From positions 1,178,001 through 1,242,000 of the forward strand of contig NZ_FSRO01000001.1 in NCBI RefSeq assembly GCF_900143275.1: 64,000 nt of DNA, written 5' to 3'. A model generated the notes under the pieces. That model saw only the letters and a list, made by a program, of their open reading frames with translations, ran no database searches and was not told the origin of the DNA. This document shows, one piece after another, positions 8,310 through 21,874 of the stretch; position 1 is the stretch's first letter, and each line of letters starts with the position of its first letter. This DNA comes from Nitrosomonas cryotolerans ATCC 49181. GTDB lineage: Bacteria; Pseudomonadota; Gammaproteobacteria; Burkholderiales; Nitrosomonadaceae. Position numbers and translations under genes: made by a program.

Positions 8310-10094
8310 CTATTTTTTGGGTATATAAAGATCTGTAATAGAGCCCTCTGCAATTTCAGCCGCAAATAAAATGGTCTCTGAAAGGGTCGGATGTGGATGG
8401 ATCGTGAGACTAATATCTTCCATATCGGCACCCATTTCTAGCGCCAATACTGTTTCGGAAATGAGTTCGCCTGCATTAACGCCAACGATGCTTGCACCCA
8501 AAATATGTCGGGTATTTTTATCCAGCAATAAATGAGTCATCCCTTCTTCACGAGCCATTGCAATTGCGCGCCCACTGGCTGCCCAGGGAAAGGTTACTTT
8601 TTCATAATCAATGCCCTGTTGTTTTGCTGCGTTCTCTGTCAGGCCCATCCAGGCAATCTCTGGATCGGTATAAGCGACTGAGGGAATGGTGCGCGCATCA
8701 AATACCACCTTATGTCCGGCAATAATTTCTGCGGCAAGTTTGCCTTCGTGAGTGGCTTTGTGTGCCAGCATCGGTTCGCCAACAATATCTCCAATTCCAA
8801 AAATATGTGGGATATTGGTCCGTAATTGTTGGTCAACCTGGATATAACCACGTTCATTGACGTGGATACCGATATTTTCAGCACCAATATCATGCCCATT
8901 GGGGCGGCGCCCAACTGCCATCAATATGCGATCGTAAGTCTGTGGCTCAGGTGCATTTTCTCCTGAAAAAGTCACTTTCAGGCCAGTTTTTTTTGCTTCA
9001 ATTGCGGTTACTTTAGTCTTGAGATAAATCGCCTCGTAGCGTTTTTTTATACGTTTATAAAGTGGTTGAATAAGATCGGCGTCGGCGCCCGGAATAAGTT
9101 GTTCCATTAATTCTACAACACTGATTTTGCAACCCAGTGCATCATAGACTGTTGCCATTTCAAGGCCAATGATTCCGCCACCGATGATGAGCATGCGCTT
9201 GGGGATTTCTTCCAGCTTTAGTGCGCCGGTTGAATCAATAATCCGTGGATCATCATAAGGAAATCCGGGAATGCGTGCCACACTAGAGCCCGCAGCGATG
9301 ATGCAATAATCGAATGAAACAGTTTTGGTTCCGGTGGGTGTTTCAACCTGAATCATATGATTTGTGGAAAATTGACCTGTACCTTGTATTACTTCGACTT
9401 TACGTTTTTTTGCTAATGCCTTTAACCCTTTGGTCAATTTACCTATTACGGATTCTTTCCAGGCCCGCAGCTTGTCGAGTGTGATTTTGGGTTTCCCGAA
9501 AACAATACCCTGGTGTTCAGCATCTTTCGCCTCAGTGATAACCTTAGCAACATGCAATAACGCTTTTGAAGGAATGCAGCCTACATTCAGGCAAACGCCA
9601 CCGAGAGAAGGGTAGCGCTCTATTAATATGACTTTCTTGCCAAGATCAGCGGCACGGAATGCAGCAGTATAACCGCCTGGTCCTGCACCGAGTACGACTA
9701 CCTCAGCGTGTATATCGCCATGTGGGAAATTTTTTATGCTGGCTAAGTCCGGTGCTATTTCAGGCTTGATTAACGGCGTATCTTCTGCTGTATCAATGCT
9801 GTTGCTCTGGATTTCAGTCGTTGGGAGGGTAGCAGTAGCTTCGGCTTGTTGATTGCTTGTTTCTAATGTCAGGATAGGCGATCCTTGCGATACCTTATCG
9901 CCGACTTTGACTGTTATCTCTTTGATGACTCCCGCCTGTGGGGCAGGTATTTCCAAAGTTGCTTTATCAGTCTCCAGTGTGATTAGAGGCGCTTCCTTCT
10001 CCACTACATCACCTGGACTGACCAATATTTCAATAATGGGAATATCTTTAAAATCCCCGATATCCGGGATTTCTATTTCGATGACTTGAATCAT
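8310..10094 (-). CDS. lpdA: Dihydrolipoyl dehydrogenase (E3) with N-terminal lipoyl domain
   Basis: E3 reoxidises dihydrolipoamide of 2-oxoacid dehydrogenase complexes with NAD+. The protein begins with a lipoyl domain (about residues 1-78; lipoylated Lys in ETDKATLEIPAP), then a linker, then the FAD/NAD disulfide reductase core: GAGPGGYTAAFRAADLG for FAD, the redox pair in GGVCLNVGCIPSK, GGGIIGLEMATVYDALG for NAD, and the catalytic HPHPTLSE. I chose the ATG at 10094 because AAGG lies 8 bases upstream; an in-frame ATG 12 codons earlier has no such site. No aceE or aceF is present in the window. Lipoyl-fused E3 is typical of betaproteobacterial pyruvate dehydrogenase. Confidence 0.93.
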   Translation of the reverse strand: MIQVIEIEIPDIGDFKDIPIIEILVSPGDVVEKEAPLITLETDKATLEIPAPQAGVIKEITVKVGDKVSQGSPILTLETSNQQAEATATLPTTEIQSNSIDTAEDTPLIKPEIAPDLASIKNFPHGDIHAEVVVLGAGPGGYTAAFRAADLGKKVILIERYPSLGGVCLNVGCIPSKALLHVAKVITEAKDAEHQGIVFGKPKITLDKLRAWKESVIGKLTKGLKALAKKRKVEVIQGTGQFSTNHMIQVETPTGTKTVSFDYCIIAAGSSVARIPGFPYDDPRIIDSTGALKLEEIPKRMLIIGGGIIGLEMATVYDALGCKISVVELMEQLIPGADADLIQPLYKRIKKRYEAIYLKTKVTAIEAKKTGLKVTFSGENAPEPQTYDRILMAVGRRPNGHDIGAENIGIHVNERGYIQVDQQLRTNIPHIFGIGDIVGEPMLAHKATHEGKLAAEIIAGHKVVFDARTIPSVAYTDPEIAWMGLTENAAKQQGIDYEKVTFPWAASGRAIAMAREEGMTHLLLDKNTRHILGASIVGVNAGELISETVLALEMGADMEDISLTIHPHPTLSETILFAAEIAEGSITDLYIPKK

Positions 10095-10164
10095 GGCTAC
10101 CTTATTTAATTTGATAGATTGGGTTTGCATTCACCCAATTATGGAAATGCATGACTGACATGAA

Positions 10165-11430
10165 TTATGATCTTATCTGTCCATTCCCCAGTACAATATA
10201 TTTCTGGCTGGTCAGGCCTTCCAGTCCTACCGGACCGCGTGCATGAATTTTGTCAGTTGATATACCAATTTCTGCACCGAGACCGTATTCAAAGCCATCC
10301 GCAAAGCGGGTGGTAGTATTGACCATTACTGAGCTGGAATCAACCTCGCGTAGAAAGCGACGTGCTCGTGAATAATTCTCGGTAACGATTGAATCAGTAT
10401 GTTGTGAACCATAGTGGGCAATATGATCCATGGCTTGTTCCAGTCCGTTCACGATACGGATGCTCAGAATGGGTGCAAGATACTCTGTAAACCAATCATC
10501 CTCGGTAGCTGAACTCATTTGCGGCATAATCTGACAGGCAGTGGCGTCTCCGCGTAATGTGACGCCTTTTTCGAGATAAATCTGACATAATGGCGGCAGT
10601 ACTTCTTTGGCAATCGCTTCATGTATTAACAGAGTTTCCATGGTATTGCAGGTCCCATAACGCTGGGTTTTGGCGTTATCAGCAATACGAACAGCCTTAT
10701 CTAAATCGGCTTGATCGTCAATGTATACATGACATACGCCATGCAGATGCTTGATGACGGGAATCCGTGCTTCAGCGGAGACGCGCTCGATCAATCCTTT
10801 GCCGCCGCGTGGGACAATTACATCGACAAATGCCTGCATAGTAATCAGTTCTCCGACTGCGGCACGATCTGTTGTTTCTATAACTTGTACCGCTGTTTCC
10901 GGTAATCCGGCACTTTCCAACCCTTCTCTGACGCAGATGGCGATAGCCTGGTTACTATGAATAGCTTCTGAACCTCCCCGCAGAATGGCTGCATTACCTG
11001 CTTTGAGGCATAGTCCAGCGGCATCTGCCGTAACATTGGGGCGCGCTTCATAAATGATACCGACCACACCAAGCGGTACCCGCATTTTTCCAACCTGTAT
11101 CCCGGAGGGGCGATAATTTAAACCACTGATTTCTCCAACAGGGTCAGCCAGCGCAGCAATTTGCCGTAGACCTTCTGCCATATTGGTAACGCCTTCGGCA
11201 GATAGTGTTAAACGGTCGATTAATGCGGCATCGAGACCTTTATCTCGTGCTGCTTGTAAATCTTGCGCGTTGGCAGCCAGTAATTTTTGTTGATCACGAT
11301 TAATTGCTTCGGCCATGGCGATGAGGGCCTGGTTTTTGACTGCAGTTTCAGCTTTGGCTATTAAACGAGCAGCGGCCCGTGCCTGACGACCCACTGACTG
11401 CATATATTGCTTAATATCTGTATTATTCAT
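10165..11430 (-). CDS. proA: Glutamate-5-semialdehyde dehydrogenase (gamma-glutamyl phosphate reductase)
   Basis: ProA makes the second step of proline synthesis, reducing gamma-glutamyl phosphate to glutamate semialdehyde with NADPH in the cytoplasm. The 421 residues match the usual length. The aldehyde dehydrogenase-type catalytic Cys is in [18 protein letters not shown], the cofactor region contains [20 protein letters not shown], and the C-terminal [16 protein letters not shown] is a ProA hallmark. It lies 56 bases downstream of cusA, so it could be read through from the efflux operon, although the functions are unrelated. proB is not in the window. Confidence 0.95.
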   Translation of the reverse strand: MNNTDIKQYMQSVGRQARAAARLIAKAETAVKNQALIAMAEAINRDQQKLLAANAQDLQAARDKGLDAALIDRLTLSAEGVTNMAEGLRQIAALADPVGEISGLNYRPSGIQVGKMRVPLGVVGIIYEARPNVTADAAGLCLKAGNAAILRGGSEAIHSNQAIAICVREGLESAGLPETAVQVIETTDRAAVGELITMQAFVDVIVPRGGKGLIERVSAEARIPVIKHLHGVCHVYIDDQADLDKAVRIADNAKTQRYGTCNTMETLLIHEAIAKEVLPPLCQIYLEKGVTLRGDATACQIMPQMSSATEDDWFTEYLAPILSIRIVNGLEQAMDHIAHYGSQHTDSIVTENYSRARRFLREVDSSSVMVNTTTRFADGFEYGLGAEIGISTDKIHARGPVGLEGLTSQKYIVLGNGQIRS

Positions 11431-11486
11431 TATTACGGCTCCGATATTGAGTTGTTATACCATCCAAGAAATTAGACAGTGTTTTC

Positions 11487-14400
11487 TTATAATCTATGCT
11501 CATGATGCATGGTCTCTTCCTGAATCTGCAGAATTAAACTATAGAGCGCGGGAATAACCAGCAGGCTCAGTATGAGTACAGTCAGCATGCCGCCCAGTAC
11601 GGGCGCAGCTATGCGCTGTGTGACATCAGCACCACTACCAGTGGCAAACATAACAGGAATTAAAGCGATCATGGTGGTAAAAGCGGTAATTGCCACGGGC
11701 CGCATACGCATGCTGGTGGCTTTTTTAACCGCCTCGTTGATTTCTACAGGGGATAAACGGGTTTGTTTTTGCCGCCGTAACCTGGCGATTTCAATATTAA
11801 TAAAACTCAACACCATTACCCCGGTTTCCGCTGCGGTTCCCGCGAGTGCAATAAAACCGACATAAACTGCGACAGAAAGATTGAATTCCAAGATATATAC
11901 TAGCCATATACCACCGATCAAGCCAAAAGGAATAGTTAGCATAACGATCACTGGTTCAGTGATATTGCGAAAGATAACATAGAGTAGAAAAAAGATCAGT
12001 GTGAGCGTGAGTGGTATTGCTATACGTAGCCTTTCTGCGGCGCGCTCCATATATTCAAATTGTCCTGACCAGCCAATAGTATAGCCCGTCGGAAGAGCTA
12101 TCTGACGAGCTATAAGCTGTTTCGCCTGGGATACAAACCCACCGATGTCAGCATTCTTAATATCCACATATACCCAGGCATTGGGACGTGCATTTTCACT
12201 TTTAATGGCATCAGGACCTCGTCTCAATGTAACATCGGCCACCAGTGTCAATGGTATTTGCGCGCCGGTGGGCGTCGGAATGAGCATACGCTCCAGACTT
12301 TCCCGATTATCACGCAGTTCTCGTGGGTATCGAAGATTAACCGGATAGCGCTCCAGACCTTCTATTGTTTCGGTGATATTGACTCCCCCGATCGCACTTT
12401 GAATGACATCTTGTATATCACCGACTGTCAGACCATAGCGTGCTGCCTCTTCGCGTTTAATATTAAAATCCAAATAATAGCCACCGACAGCACGATCACC
12501 GAAGGCGGACAACGTTTCTGGCATAGTTTGCATGATCTGTTCAATCTGTTCGGACAAGTGTTGTAGTGTATTTAGATCCGGTCCCGAAATTTTGATACCA
12601 ATCGGTGTTTTAATACCGGTCGATAACATATCAATGCGTGTTTTGATCGGCATTGTCCATACGTTGGCCAATCCCGGGAATTGAATCGTCTGATCCATTT
12701 CAGCCATGAGTGTTTGTGTCGTCTTATCGGGATCGGGCCATTCTGATCTGGGCTTAAGCTGTATGGTCGTTTCCATCATTGACAGTGGCGCAGTATCGGT
12801 AGCCGTTTCGGCACGGCCAATCTTTCCAAAAACATGTTGCACTTCGGGAAAGGATTTAATTATTTTGTCAGTTTGCTGTAAAAGTTCTTTAGCCTTGGTA
12901 ATAGAAATTCCGGGAAAAGTACTGGGCATGTAAAGAATATCACCTTCGTCTAATGGCGGCATAAATTCACTACCAATCTTGGACAGTGGGTAGATGGTTG
13001 TGGTAAGCAATAATGTGGCCAGAATGAATGTGATGACGCGCCAGCGCATGGCTAGTTTGAGTATCGGGGCATGAATGAAATGCAATAATTGGTTGGCTGG
13101 GTTTTCACGTTCGGGAATAATTCTGCCGCGAATGAGATAACCCATCAATACGGGTACTACCGTGATGGTCAGAATTGCGGCGGCTGCCATCGCATAGGAT
13201 TTCGTATATGCCAGTGGACTGAATAAGCGCCCTTCTTGTGCCTGCATCACGAAAATAGGAACAAAAGAAACGGTGATAATCAGCAATGAAAAAAACAGCG
13301 CGGGTGCCACTTCACGTGATGCGTTGCCAATGACCTGCCAGCGCTCCTTCTGAGTCAGCGCCGCTTTTTTCTTTGCAACTGCATCACTGAGATGTTTATG
13401 AGCATGTTCTACCATCACGATAGCGCCATCGACCATATCACCAATTGCGATGGCAATGCCTCCCAAAGACATGATGTTCGCATTGATACCTTGCCATTTC
13501 ATGATGATAAATGCGATCAGTATACCCAGTGGCAGTGTGATAATAATGACCAATGATGAGCGCAGGTGGAGTAAAAACAAGGCGACTAAAACACTGACAA
13601 TGGCGAGTTCCTGAATTAAGGTGTTATTCAGTGTGTTGACTGCCCGTTCAATCAAATGGCCACGGTCATAAACCGTCACTATTTCAACGCCTTCCGGTAG
13701 TCCTTGTTGAAGTTCTTGTAGTTTTTTGTGTATTCTTAGTATGGTTTTCTGGGCGTTTTCACCAAAACGCATGATAACGATGCCTCCGACGACTTCACCT
13801 TCGCCATCCAGCTCGACCACACCGCGACGCAGCTCCGGGCCAATCTGAATATGCGCAACATCCTGTAGGCGAACCGGTGTGCCATTGCTATCAAAGCCCA
13901 CAGGGATACTTTGAATATCCTCCAAAGAGCGGATATAACCCAAACCGCGTACCATATATTCTGTTTCGGCCATTTCTATGAGTCGTCCCCCAACATCATT
14001 ATTTGAACGCTGGATGGCTTGTTTTACTTTGGATAAGGGAATTCCATAGGCGAGTAAGGCATTGGGATTAACTTCTATTTGATATTGCTTGACGTAGCCG
14101 CCGACTGATGCGACTTCTGATACGCCTGAAACCGCTTGTAACGGATACCGCAGATACCAATCCTGAATAGAGCGTAATTGAGCCAGATCATGTTTGCCTG
14201 TTTTATCAATCAGAGCATATTCATAAATCCAGCCAACACCGGTCGCATCCGGTCCCAGTGACGGACTGATTCCCTGTGGTAATCGCTGGCTGGCAAAATT
14301 GAGATATTCCAATACCCGGGACCTGGCCCAATAGGGATCGACGCCATCCTCGAAAATGATATAAACAAACGATGATCCAAAAAAGGAATAACCACGCACT

Positions 14401-14642
14401 ACTTTTGCATGGGGTACGGCTAACATGGCGGTGGTCAACGGATAGGTGACCTGATCTTCAATAACCTGCGGTGTCTGTCCGGGATATTCGGTATATATGA
14501 TGACTTGTACATCGGATAAGTCTGGAATAGCATCCAGCGGTATATGCTTGAAAGACCAGAGACCGGCTACGGCCAGAACAGCTGTTGCCAGCAGAACCAT
14601 GAAGCGATGCTTTAAAGAGCCATTAATAATGGCATTAATCAT
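11487..14642 (-). CDS. cusA: Heavy-metal RND efflux pump, CusA type (Cu+/Ag+)
   Basis: A 1051-residue inner membrane RND proton antiporter, the usual size. Twelve membrane helices are expected: one at the N terminus, a cluster at about 340-500, one near 535-555 and the rest near 870-1040. The proton-relay helix contains GDMVDGAIVMVEHAHK. Three methionines that bind copper and silver in E. coli CusA (573, 623, 672) align by local sequence with Met572 (YMPST), Met622 (LSMMETT) and Met672 (IDMLSTG), so monovalent copper or silver is favoured over zinc, cobalt or nickel. The start overlaps the end of cusB by 8 bases. No cusF-like gene is seen. Confidence 0.92.
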   Translation of the reverse strand: MINAIINGSLKHRFMVLLATAVLAVAGLWSFKHIPLDAIPDLSDVQVIIYTEYPGQTPQVIEDQVTYPLTTAMLAVPHAKVVRGYSFFGSSFVYIIFEDGVDPYWARSRVLEYLNFASQRLPQGISPSLGPDATGVGWIYEYALIDKTGKHDLAQLRSIQDWYLRYPLQAVSGVSEVASVGGYVKQYQIEVNPNALLAYGIPLSKVKQAIQRSNNDVGGRLIEMAETEYMVRGLGYIRSLEDIQSIPVGFDSNGTPVRLQDVAHIQIGPELRRGVVELDGEGEVVGGIVIMRFGENAQKTILRIHKKLQELQQGLPEGVEIVTVYDRGHLIERAVNTLNNTLIQELAIVSVLVALFLLHLRSSLVIIITLPLGILIAFIIMKWQGINANIMSLGGIAIAIGDMVDGAIVMVEHAHKHLSDAVAKKKAALTQKERWQVIGNASREVAPALFFSLLIITVSFVPIFVMQAQEGRLFSPLAYTKSYAMAAAAILTITVVPVLMGYLIRGRIIPERENPANQLLHFIHAPILKLAMRWRVITFILATLLLTTTIYPLSKIGSEFMPPLDEGDILYMPSTFPGISITKAKELLQQTDKIIKSFPEVQHVFGKIGRAETATDTAPLSMMETTIQLKPRSEWPDPDKTTQTLMAEMDQTIQFPGLANVWTMPIKTRIDMLSTGIKTPIGIKISGPDLNTLQHLSEQIEQIMQTMPETLSAFGDRAVGGYYLDFNIKREEAARYGLTVGDIQDVIQSAIGGVNITETIEGLERYPVNLRYPRELRDNRESLERMLIPTPTGAQIPLTLVADVTLRRGPDAIKSENARPNAWVYVDIKNADIGGFVSQAKQLIARQIALPTGYTIGWSGQFEYMERAAERLRIAIPLTLTLIFFLLYVIFRNITEPVIVMLTIPFGLIGGIWLVYILEFNLSVAVYVGFIALAGTAAETGVMVLSFINIEIARLRRQKQTRLSPVEINEAVKKATSMRMRPVAITAFTTMIALIPVMFATGSGADVTQRIAAPVLGGMLTVLILSLLVIPALYSLILQIQEETMHHEHRL

Positions 14643-15984
14643 GTTGATGAGCCCCTTGCTCGATCTGCAGTGGGTTGGGTTCTGGTTCCTGTAATGCGGG
14701 ATCTCTCATTTTGGCCGTGGCTTCACGTAAACTTGATTCGGAATCAATTAGAAACTGGGATGATGTGACAACCGTTTCGCCTTCTTCTAACCCATCCAGG
14801 ATGATAGTTTTTCCATTAGACGATAAACCGGTTGTAATAGAACGTGGTTCAAATTTTCCGCTACTGCGTGTCACCAAGACCTTGTCGCGTATACCTGAAC
14901 GAATAACTGCCTCAGATGGAATGACTAATGCATTGATTCGCTTGCTTGCATAGATGGTTATTTCGGCAAACATATCCGGTTTTAGTAACAGATCCGCATT
15001 ATTAAATTGCAGGCGTGCCTTGATTGTTCGAGTTTTGGCTTCGGCATAAGGATAGATGAAAGTCAGATGTCCTCTGAAGGTTCGTCCAGGAATGCCGGCT
15101 AATTGCATTTCAACCAGATCACCTTCTTTAACCCAGGGTAATTCATTTTCGTAAATATCGGCGTATACCCATATTTCGGATAAATCGGCAATCATGTAGA
15201 TCTCGGTGGCGGGGGTTACATATTGACCTTCACGTGCGCCAATGCTGACCACAATGCCAGATGCCGGGCTGTGAATATGGAGACTTTTATGTATATTATG
15301 GTTCTGGCTCAGATCGTATAGTTGATGCTCGGGCACGTCCAATAACCTTAATCTTGCACGTGAACTGCTTACGAGTTCCTCCGCGCTGCGACGGATATTT
15401 TCAATTGGACTGCGCTTGAGTTCTTTAAGACTATTGAGAGCCAGAATATATTCTTGTTGACTGGCAACTAACTGGGGAGAATAAATACTTAACAGGTTTT
15501 GATCTTGCATCACTTTCTCACCCGTGTTGTGCACGTACATCGTTTCTATCCAACCTTCAACTTTAGGGTGTAATCTTACGATGCGCTCTTCATCATAGGA
15601 GACCCGTCCGACTGTCCGCACAACATGCGAAAGTATGTCCTTCTTGACCGTTGCAGTACGTACCCCGATATTTTGCATAGTGACTGCGTCGATGATAACG
15701 GTACCCGCTGGATTGCCTTCTTCGCTGCCAGGGTTAGCGTATACTGGGATATAGTCCATACCCATGGAATCTTTTGCAGGAGAGGAAGAAGTAACGGATG
15801 GATTCATTGGGTTACGATAAAATAAGGGCTTATTATCCCTTGCTGCATCCCGCTGTCCGTATTCTGGCTGATGCATAGTCTTATCGGTGCCATTTGAGAG
15901 CAACGGACTATTTGCCAACCAGTAGCCGCTACTCATACCGACTAGCAGCATAACAACAGCCGTGGTAGTAAGTGATTTATTCAT
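14635..15984 (-). CDS. cusB: Membrane fusion protein of the metal efflux system, CusB type
   Basis: The periplasmic adaptor that links CusA to the outer membrane channel. It has 449 residues: an N-terminal signal anchor (about 7-27), a small heavy-metal-binding domain (about 54-85) with the pattern FYRNPMNPS then DSMGMDYIPVY, a helical hairpin (about 190-270) flanked by lipoyl-like halves, and beta-barrel and membrane-proximal domains to about 430. The tail ends in GAHQHD, His-rich and possibly metal-binding. It overlaps its neighbours by 8 bases on each side, so the three genes are surely one operon, expressed cusC-cusB-cusA. No regulator gene sits beside it. Confidence 0.9.
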   Translation of the reverse strand: MNKSLTTTAVVMLLVGMSSGYWLANSPLLSNGTDKTMHQPEYGQRDAARDNKPLFYRNPMNPSVTSSSPAKDSMGMDYIPVYANPGSEEGNPAGTVIIDAVTMQNIGVRTATVKKDILSHVVRTVGRVSYDEERIVRLHPKVEGWIETMYVHNTGEKVMQDQNLLSIYSPQLVASQQEYILALNSLKELKRSPIENIRRSAEELVSSSRARLRLLDVPEHQLYDLSQNHNIHKSLHIHSPASGIVVSIGAREGQYVTPATEIYMIADLSEIWVYADIYENELPWVKEGDLVEMQLAGIPGRTFRGHLTFIYPYAEAKTRTIKARLQFNNADLLLKPDMFAEITIYASKRINALVIPSEAVIRSGIRDKVLVTRSSGKFEPRSITTGLSSNGKTIILDGLEEGETVVTSSQFLIDSESSLREATAKMRDPALQEPEPNPLQIEQGAHQHD

Positions 15985-17263
15985 AAATGGCTTCCTTTCC
16001 GACAGCAGCCGTTAACTGAGCTAAAGCCTGATTGGCTTCTGCAAAAGCATTCCAATATCGCAGTTCATGATTAAATAAAGCGATCTGACTGCGAATCAGA
16101 TTCAGAAAATCGACTTTACTCACCTGATAACCAAGCAACATCGATTCGACGGTTTGCCTTGCCTGGGGAATGATGCCGGTTTTAAACAATATTGTTTGTT
16201 CCGTGGCACGTTGGAAATCGCTATAGCTTTGTGAGATCTGGGCGCGCACTTTATTCCATTCATCTTGTAGCATATATTTCTGTTGCATCAATTCACTATT
16301 ACGCTGATCCACTGCCTTGGCTTGTTTTCTATCCAGGAAAATAGGAACGTTCATACTCAGATCCAGTGTTAAAAAATCTGCTCGATCAATCCCTGTAGGG
16401 CCGTTGCGCCGGAATCCATAAGAGGCCCCTAATTTAAAGTCCGGATAAAAATCTCTTTTAGCCAGATCTACACGGGCCCTTGCAGCATTGATAGATTCAT
16501 GTTTCGATGCCAGCAGTGCCCTGGAATGTTCGGCCAGCTGGTACAGTGCAGTTTCAGAAATAACAGTTGGCAATTCTTCTGCTATTTCTTCAGGCAATGT
16601 TACCGGCTGGTTGGCGGCTTGATCCAGTAATGCGTTCAATTGCGCAGCAGAATTACGCCGCGCACCTTCTAGTTTAAGTTGTTGATCTAATAAGTTGGAG
16701 AGCTCCAATTGTGCCAACAAAATATCCTGTTGCAATCCTTCACCCACCTCATATTTTATACGTGTGATCTGAATAAACTGTTTTAGCAATGATTGGTTGT
16801 CTTTTACGACTTGTAGCGCATGATCCAGGTAAAAAACTTGCCACCAGATTTGTTTGACGTTACTGAGTAACCACCACCGAGCTTCCGTTACATTTTCTAA
16901 TGCAGCTTTTGCCTCAAAAGTTGCCGCTGAGCTACGTAAGGCTAATTTTCCTGGAAATGGAATGGCTTGAGAAATACCTGGACCTATTTGTGTCATATCT
17001 TCCTGGGCGACATTAAATGAGTTGGTCGGCAAGCTCATAGCACTAAAACTGATTTCTGGATCGGGCAGCGTCCCTACCTGAGATGGGATGGCTGCCATTG
17101 CTTCGGCGCGCGCTTGCATTTGCGCCAGATCGGGATTGTTTTGGATGGCCATCTCGATGGCTTTTTCAAGTGTTAGTATGATTTGTGTTTCCCCATTTAC
17201 GATGCTGGGTGCGAACCACAAGAGTGCTAACGTAAGATACTTTAAAATAATTTGTAATGGCAT
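15977..17263 (-). CDS. cusC: TolC-family outer membrane channel, CusC type
   Basis: The outer membrane exit duct of the copper/silver pump. The 428-residue protein has a cleavable signal peptide (about 1-24, ending near SIVNGE) and two repeated outer membrane efflux domains, each beginning with a helix such as LTLEKAIEMAIQNNPDLAQM and carrying long heptad helices. It lacks a lipobox, unlike E. coli CusC. It is the first gene of the efflux operon; the 160 bases before it separate it from holA and should hold the operon promoter. No palindromic CusR- or CueR-type operator was recognised there. Confidence 0.85.
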   Translation of the reverse strand: MPLQIILKYLTLALLWFAPSIVNGETQIILTLEKAIEMAIQNNPDLAQMQARAEAMAAIPSQVGTLPDPEISFSAMSLPTNSFNVAQEDMTQIGPGISQAIPFPGKLALRSSAATFEAKAALENVTEARWWLLSNVKQIWWQVFYLDHALQVVKDNQSLLKQFIQITRIKYEVGEGLQQDILLAQLELSNLLDQQLKLEGARRNSAAQLNALLDQAANQPVTLPEEIAEELPTVISETALYQLAEHSRALLASKHESINAARARVDLAKRDFYPDFKLGASYGFRRNGPTGIDRADFLTLDLSMNVPIFLDRKQAKAVDQRNSELMQQKYMLQDEWNKVRAQISQSYSDFQRATEQTILFKTGIIPQARQTVESMLLGYQVSKVDFLNLIRSQIALFNHELRYWNAFAEANQALAQLTAAVGKEAIYE

Positions 17264-17423
17264 GCTGCCTCGTCGATTTATAGTGAAGAAAAAAATCTTA
17301 ACGCTATGCTGGCAAAACCAAAGAAAAAACTGCGGAAAATGCTGACAGATATAAGAGTAAAACTGAGCATTGAGACGTGATCTGTTTTTGAGGATCCCGG
17401 CAGTGATTGCTCAACCGTTGTTT

Positions 17424-18458
17424 TCAGTCTAATGTAAACGGTATAGTGTTCGGTCGTGTTATCGCGAATGTCCTCCCCAGTTGTAGTAACTCATCCCAGG
17501 TATCGCCTTTGCAGACACCTTTACTGATTCTGTCTATCTTTGCGGCATGTAGGAGGGCGAGTGTCAAGGATTTGAGACCGATACGTCTGGCTGCGGCGAG
17601 CATAATTTTCTGTCGATCTCCCCATAATCTGGCTTCTGTCATTAGTTGAGCGCTGGGCTTGCCAGCATTCAGGCCTTTGCAAATAAAGATGAGTGTGCGG
17701 ATCTGTTCTGCCAAAGTAGTCAGAATTAAAGGGGGCGCCACCCCTTCTTCCTGCAATCCTGTCAGTATGCGGGCGTAACGAACGATATTGGCAGTGACCA
17801 TCGCTTCCGATAATTGATAAACATCATAACGTGCGACATTAAGTACGGCATTTTTTACCTGATCGAATGACAATATACCAGTCGGATAGAGTAATGCGAG
17901 TTTTTTGATTTCCTGATGTGCCGCCAATAGGTTACCTTCGACCTTATCTGCCAGGAATTGTAGCGTGTCAGCATTGACTTTTTGTTGTTGAATGCTGAGA
18001 CGTTGTTCTATCCAGATGGGTAATTGTGTACGTTCAATGGGATAAAACGCAATCATGACGCCCGTATTCTCAAGCACTTTAAACCACTTGGCAGATTGAT
18101 TCTGTTTATCAATTTTGGGCAGTGTTATGAGTGTGAGGGTATCAGGAGGTAATGCGTGACAATACGCTTCGATTGCTTTGCCACCGACTTTACCTGGCTT
18201 ACCTGATGGGATACGTATATCCATGATTCTGCGCGTACCAAACAGCGATAAGCTGCTGCTGGCATGTTGTAAATCCGACCAGTCAAAGCGCTGGTCCACT
18301 GTAAAAACTTCTCGTTCCGTATAACCTTGCTCATAGGCAATACTGCGGATTAAATCAGCTGCCTCAATTACGAGTAACGACTCATTGCCAAACAGCGTAT
18401 AAAGTGGAACGATCTGCTTTTTGAGATGTTGGGAAAGATGATCAGGTTTTATCCGCAT
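17424..18458 (-). CDS. holA: DNA polymerase III delta subunit
   Basis: HolA opens the sliding clamp within the clamp loader. The 344-residue length is normal, and the N terminus LYTLFGNESLLVIEAADLIR followed by the Walker-like region with TLITLPKIDKQNQSAKWFK is typical of the delta subunit, which has the AAA+ fold but no ATPase activity. The middle carries VEGNLLAAHQEIKKLALLYP, the best conserved helix of the family. It lies downstream of lptE and leuS on the same strand, the standard proteobacterial order, with a 93-base gap to lptE. Confidence 0.92.
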   Translation of the reverse strand: MRIKPDHLSQHLKKQIVPLYTLFGNESLLVIEAADLIRSIAYEQGYTEREVFTVDQRFDWSDLQHASSSLSLFGTRRIMDIRIPSGKPGKVGGKAIEAYCHALPPDTLTLITLPKIDKQNQSAKWFKVLENTGVMIAFYPIERTQLPIWIEQRLSIQQQKVNADTLQFLADKVEGNLLAAHQEIKKLALLYPTGILSFDQVKNAVLNVARYDVYQLSEAMVTANIVRYARILTGLQEEGVAPPLILTTLAEQIRTLIFICKGLNAGKPSAQLMTEARLWGDRQKIMLAAARRIGLKSLTLALLHAAKIDRISKGVCKGDTWDELLQLGRTFAITRPNTIPFTLD

Positions 18459-18551
18459 GTTTACGAATATACCCCTTTAGAAATCTAATGAGACTAAGTG
18501 ATTAGAATGATGCATTACTGGTTTCTGAGTGCCAGTAGAAGCGTCATGCCA

Positions 18552-19046
18552 TTATGGATTGACTGTTGATAGACGCCATATGATTTGCTGTACTGCATCA
18601 TCCTGCATGTCTTTATAAAGCATTTTTTCTTCTGCTTCCTTAGCTAATATCTGTGCATCCAGAAAGGGGAGATTACGCATCAAAACGAGCTCACTGGCTG
18701 GTGCCAGCTCTATTCCTTTGGAATCAACAAGACGGGTCGAAACTCGGTAGATTAATTCAAATTCACGTACTCTGCCGCCACCTGATAGAGACAGAATCCT
18801 TTTTTCATTGGTTGCGCTGATCACTTGCAGTATTGCTTCGGCATCTTCCGCTTTATGGACAACCTGGGTTGTTGTTCGGGCATCAATAGAGCGTTCCAGG
18901 TCTGTTCCAATTGAATGTCCTGCTGGTGCGGAGACGTATAGCGATTTAAAGGGCAGGTTGGAAATCTGCCCGCGCAATTTAAAGCCGCAAGCAGTCAGTG
19001 CACATAATATAACAATGACAAAGATTTTTTGTTTGTTTAATCTCAT
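18552..19046 (-). CDS. lptE: LPS-assembly lipoprotein LptE
   Basis: LptE plugs the LptD barrel that places lipopolysaccharide in the outer leaflet. The 164-residue product has a lipoprotein signal with lipobox LTACGF (Cys at 20) followed at once by the family start GFKLRGQ, then a small alpha/beta domain with LERSIDART and the C-terminal helix KDMQDDAVQQIIWRL. Position between leuS and holA is the expected one and supports the call despite low conservation in this family. About 130 bases separate it from leuS, so a secondary promoter is possible. Confidence 0.9.
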   Translation of the reverse strand: MRLNKQKIFVIVILCALTACGFKLRGQISNLPFKSLYVSAPAGHSIGTDLERSIDARTTTQVVHKAEDAEAILQVISATNEKRILSLSGGGRVREFELIYRVSTRLVDSKGIELAPASELVLMRNLPFLDAQILAKEAEEKMLYKDMQDDAVQQIIWRLSTVNP

Positions 19047-19174
19047 TGGATTGGTCGGCTAATAAAATCGAGACAACCCAGCATAACAACAGATGAGGAC
19101 GTAATGACAAGATTAATCGTTCTTTTTTTAAGATATATCTGAATCAACATAGCCACCCAGCGTTTCAAGTACTA

Positions 19175-21874
<2,700 letters not shown>
